This document shows positions 19,740 to 20,979 of a DNA stretch of 20,979 bases, one piece after another (the stretch's first letter is position 1; each line of letters opens with the position of its first letter). The notes under the pieces were generated by a model that was given only the letters and a program-made list of their open reading frames with translations, was not told where the DNA came from and ran no database searches. Source of the stretch: Larix sibirica (lineage: Eukaryota; Streptophyta; Pinopsida; Pinales; Pinaceae); assembly GCA_004151065.3 (NCBI GenBank), contig NWUY0300008198.1, positions 6,902 to 27,880 on the forward strand, written 5' to 3'. Both the position numbers and the translations under genes were made by a program.

Positions 19740-20979
19740 AACAAACCATATATTTTGCATATGATGTCCATTCAACCCTATTCAAGTTGCATCGGAAAGA
19801 TTCTTGTGAGCTCTTTGTTGTATGGACAGTTTCGGCAACAATGGATACCTTTTGAAAATGTCAAGTGTGGAGATCCTCCAAGATCATACCTCCCCACAAA
19901 AGGAAACTTTTGGTCCACCAAAGGTCTAGATCCATGATCATAGTGGGTAACTTTATCTTCTCTTCTTGGAGGCCAATTTCTATATTCTCCTTGTTTCTCA
20001 ACATTCTCAACAAAGGATGAAAACTATCTTGCATATCAAGTGATGTTATAACAGGTCATCTCTTGTACAATTTTCCCTTCTTGGGGTCATATTGCAGCAT
20101 ACATCCATAAAAAAGCATTGTTATTATCGAGTTCTACTCACCATGAAAGCACTTCTCAAGTTGGTCTCACTTTGTCTTCCTCTTGGAAGAAAACCTTGGC
20201 TCATGTGCATGCTAATGATGTCCATTAACATGTCTACTTTTGTTGTCATATTCCAAACACTAATTTGGAGAAGTTTCTGAATGGAGTACCTATTTACCCA
20301 TCTTGCCAAATGCTACAAGAAGGGGTAAGAAAAACATGCTAACATGATTGTTGACATAAACATGTTGCAAAGTATTTGGCTGCTCATGATGCTGCAAGGG
20401 GATGCTCATGATGTGCTTCTCATCTTTAGATGTTTGCTCCATATTTCACTCTCAATAAGATAGTGATCTACCTCCACATTTTATCATACAAATTAAGTTA
20501 GCTTCCTTCGTGTTTTCAACAATCGAAAGTGATTTGGAGGTGATACATAAGCATGTTAAATAAACTTATCTATGAAAATATGGTATCCATTTCTTACTGA
20601 ACCATTCTAATGGATGCTCCTCTGTAGGTCGTTCCCTCTTCTTATTATGATCATTCTGTTGCACTACAACCGTCAAAGGTGTCGTTACCTACACCGATGC
20701 CAGACTATAACATTGTAAATTGGGGAATTAAATATGTTCAAATGCAATTGCAAACCTGGGTAAGGTCAGCTACTTGATCTGTAGAGTGGAGTCAATCTTA
20801 TTCCTACCCAAAAGTTCCCAATGGCTAAAAGGATTTTGTAAATATTTTCATGCATGCATCATCCATTAATAACAATAATAACAAGATCCAAGAGGTGGCA
20901 ATGTCCCGCTATTTTTTTGCAATTGGCATGAAAGGTTTGAACAAATAGCACTATCGGAACAAATATCAATAATGATTCT
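19740..20979. other. Intergenic DNA, no gene recognised
   Basis: Small frames on both strands (19755-19937 plus, 20092-20280 plus, 20124-20309 minus) overlap or lack motifs. A minus-strand reading near 20440-20475 (NVEVDHYLIES) faintly recalls the 'KHIEVDRHFI' stretch of Copia RNase H, but the flanking text does not support it. CACTACAACCG at 20661 begins like a CACTA transposon end, without a partner end in the window. Confidence 0.45.

Noticed and set aside
20430-20480. Copia RNase H-like reading NVEVDHYLIES on the minus strand
   Set aside because: Only a few residues resemble the family, stops lie immediately before it, and no other Copia domain is nearby.
20661-20680. CACTACAACCG as a CACTA transposon end
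   Set aside because: There is no inverted partner end, no 3-bp target duplication and no transposase in the window, and a match this short is expected by chance.
1-20979. A novel multi-gene system, CRISPR array or defence island
   Set aside because: There are no clustered intact genes and no regularly spaced direct repeats with unique spacers. The repeats present are two-copy tandem duplications and retroelement remains.

Overview
The window reads as AT-rich, repeat-filled intergenic DNA from a flowering plant nuclear genome, most likely a heterozygous woody dicot (species-level guess only). The evidence is a decayed plant-type L1 LINE, a tRNA-derived SINE, a probable Copia-type LTR remnant, many two-copy tandem duplications and microsatellites, and no long open reading frame with host-gene features. 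I found no intact protein-coding host gene, no tRNA or rRNA gene, and no CRISPR array or bacterial-type operon.

Layout. Positions 1-1600 are AT-rich DNA with a 59-nt tandem duplication. About 1600-7560 holds one minus-strand non-LTR retrotransposon, read from high to low coordinates: an ORF1-like nucleic-acid-binding protein (DUF4283-like fold plus CCHC-like zinc knuckle, 7523-6378); then about 1.5 kb of unrelated sequence that ends at an ambiguous base (N6377) and sits where the apurinic endonuclease should be; then the reverse transcriptase (about 4840-3362), connection region, zf-RVT zinc-binding domain (about 2732-2390) and an RNase H domain (about 2105-1640). Many stops and at least three frameshifts break the element. 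Even so, the RT fingers, motif A, FVDD box and all four RNase H catalytic acidic residues can still be read. A block of about 700 bp (5676-6376) recurs at about 98% identity at 9637-10338, and the second copy begins inside a perfect 43-nt hairpin. A 374-bp block is repeated around N11143, which looks like two overlapping contig ends joined by one N. Positions 11519-15900 hold several short tandem duplications. A tRNA-derived SINE lies at about 16080-16323, and a probable solo LTR in minus orientation at about 19130-19592. The rest is low-complexity or unrecognised AT-rich sequence.

No working system of cooperating genes is visible. The LINE proteins would together have driven target-primed reverse transcription, but this copy cannot: it is broken by stops and frameshifts and lacks its endonuclease. 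The single Ns at 6377, 11143 and 15159 look like assembly joins, so the local order around them should be treated with caution.
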